From positions 1 through 5,658 of the forward strand of contig CAIUXU010000210.1 of assembly GCA_903903205.1 (NCBI GenBank): a DNA stretch of 5,658 nucleotides. The letters are read 5' to 3'. Positions 4,739 through 5,658 of the stretch are shown here, piece after piece. The first letter of the stretch is position 1, and every line of letters begins with the position of its first letter. The stretch is from an uncultured Syntrophobacterales bacterium. Its GTDB lineage: Bacteria > Desulfobacterota > Syntrophia > Syntrophales > UBA5619. The position numbers and the translations under genes were made by a program. The notes under the pieces are model-generated. The model searched no databases and was not told the origin of the DNA. It saw only the letters and a list, made by a program, of their open reading frames with translations.

Positions 4739-5658
4739 TTGTTTTTCAGGCTCTCCAGATATTCCAGGTACCGCTCCAGATAGAAAGCGAGCCCCCGGGA
4801 AAAATTCCTCCCGATGATCCCGTCCAGGAAGAGCTGGCTGATCTCCCGTTCCCGCTGGAGGATGTATTGTGACCGGACAAAGATCTGCCGTTCCTCATCC
4901 GACATGGCCCGCATACGGGCCTCAAGGACGCTCCGGGCGTGGGGCTGGTACATCCAGAAATAGAGAAGATCAAGGGCGTTGATGATGATAATCCGCTCAA
5001 GATCCTGCGCTTCGGCGCCGATCGTCCGGATGAATTGTTTTGGAGATTCGAGCATCTCCAGAACGTCCTTTTCGGGAAACAGCAGTTCGAGGCGGGCGTA
5101 GGTGTCGAAAAGCTGACCGAGCTTTGCGGTATAATCCCGCTCTCGCAACCGGAGGTTTTCGTAACGGTCGGCAAAACCTTCGATGACGCCCGCCACACAG
5201 TCAGAAGCTGCCTTGGAAATAATGGCCGCCCATTTTTGAAGGATGTCGTTGATCCCCTGGACGCCCGCTTCAAAGAGGATGCCGCTGATCACGCCGTTGA
5301 AGGCGATGGCGAGCGGGATGGAGAGGATGGTTCTGAAGAAGCTTCCCCAAATCGCGCCCTTCGGCAACCCGCGGAAGGTGTTGTGGCTGAAGAGGTAGAG
5401 GCCGTTGGCCAGGGCCATAAACACATAGAGTAACATCGGGTTTGTGGTCGTGGTCACGCCGAACGTCCGGTCAAGGATCAGCGATTTCACGATGTAGTCG
5501 AGCAGCGGCACCGAGAATCCGGTAAAAAGCAAGGAATCGGTCAATCTTCCCCAGCTTACATAGTCGTTCCAGCGCAGCAGCGGTGAACGGCGGAAGCCGC
5601 CTCCGCCGAGGACCGACTGGAGAATGTTCCGGAGGCCTGTAATCCCGAACCAGATGAA
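4732..5658 (-). CDS. Unrecognised multi-pass membrane protein (N-terminus outside window)
   Basis: The frame stays open to the right edge, giving at least 308 residues ending ESLKNKC. The TTG at 5544 is not a start, because 38 further in-frame codons precede it (beginning FIWFGITGLRNILQ, with a GGGG turn and a WNDYVSW segment). I do not recognise the family. Numbering from the window edge, hydrophobic segments lie near 42-60 (LLFTGFSVPLLDYIVKSLI), 74-91 (PMLLYVFMALANGLYLF) and 105-129 (FFRTILSIPLAIAFNGVISG...). They are followed by about 170 mostly soluble, helical, charged residues with many ER/LE pairs and a hydrophobic IIIINALDLLYFWMY patch near 213-227. The C-terminus is rich in Y/L/E (AFYLERYLEYLESL), typical of amphipathic helix. 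It overlaps the DUF374 gene by 7 bases, which implies coupled expression and a probable shared envelope role. Confidence 0.8.
   Translation of the reverse strand, partial: FIWFGITGLRNILQSVLGGGGFRRSPLLRWNDYVSWGRLTDSLLFTGFSVPLLDYIVKSLILDRTFGVTTTTNPMLLYVFMALANGLYLFSHNTFRGLPKGAIWGSFFRTILSIPLAIAFNGVISGILFEAGVQGINDILQKWAAIISKAASDCVAGVIEGFADRYENLRLRERDYTAKLGQLFDTYARLELLFPEKDVLEMLESPKQFIRTIGAEAQDLERIIIINALDLLYFWMYQPHARSVLEARMRAMSDEERQIFVRSQYILQREREISQLFLDGIIGRNFSRGLAFYLERYLEYLESLKNKC

Noticed and set aside
4939..5433. 164-residue plus-strand frame opposite the membrane protein
   Set aside because: The minus strand gives coherent membrane segments and a gene overlap. The plus frame shows no motif.
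5542..5544. TTG as the start of the right-most membrane protein
   Set aside because: The frame continues upstream without a stop to the window edge and its hydrophobic/aromatic content stays protein-like, so the true start lies outside.

Overview
The window looks like a moderately GC-rich chromosome segment of an anaerobic Gram-negative bacterium. An affiliation with the former Deltaproteobacteria (for example a Syntrophus-like lineage) is plausible but unproven. The grounds are a small siroheme-type sulfite reductase with ferredoxin clusters, a QueG-like double [4Fe-4S] protein, and a DUF374 lysophospholipid-acyltransferase-like protein of the kind found in Gram-negative envelope biology. 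No rRNA, tRNA, CRISPR array or recognisable transposase was seen.

Positions 1 to about 1620 (+ strand) are an accessory patch made of whole and broken pieces. It starts with the C-terminal tail of a gene resembling KilA-N-domain proteins. Next comes a 20-codon frame whose first 12 residues resemble the N-terminus of type III-like restriction endonuclease/helicase (Res) subunits, interrupted at once. A complete Bro-N antirepressor-family gene follows, then an orphan DUF2442 gene, then a 38-residue tail resembling the C-terminus of an AAA-type ATPase/PD-(D/E)XK family. The start-stop overlaps (TAATG, then ATGA) tie the first three frames together. The simplest reading is a decayed or rearranged restriction/defence island in which the Bro-N gene now sits where the rest of a res gene once was.

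Positions 1620 to 2450 (+ strand) carry a single gene with an excellent ribosome binding site. It encodes a QueG-like iron-sulfur protein and ends tail-to-tail, with a 35-base overlap, against the next block.

Positions 2416 to 5658 (- strand) hold four genes read right to left: an unrecognised multi-pass membrane protein (open at the window edge), a DUF374 acyltransferase-like protein overlapping it by 7 bases, a GNAT acetyltransferase, and an AsrC/Fsr-like sulfite/nitrite reductase. Spacing of -7, 57 and 51 bases allows one transcript, although the last gene may have its own promoter. The first two are probably envelope-related. The last two have no obvious link to them or to each other.

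No clearly new multi-gene system is evident. The best leads are the truncated res start fused to a Bro-N gene, the C-x4-C siroheme-cluster motif in the sulfite reductase, and the unassigned membrane protein coupled to the DUF374 gene.
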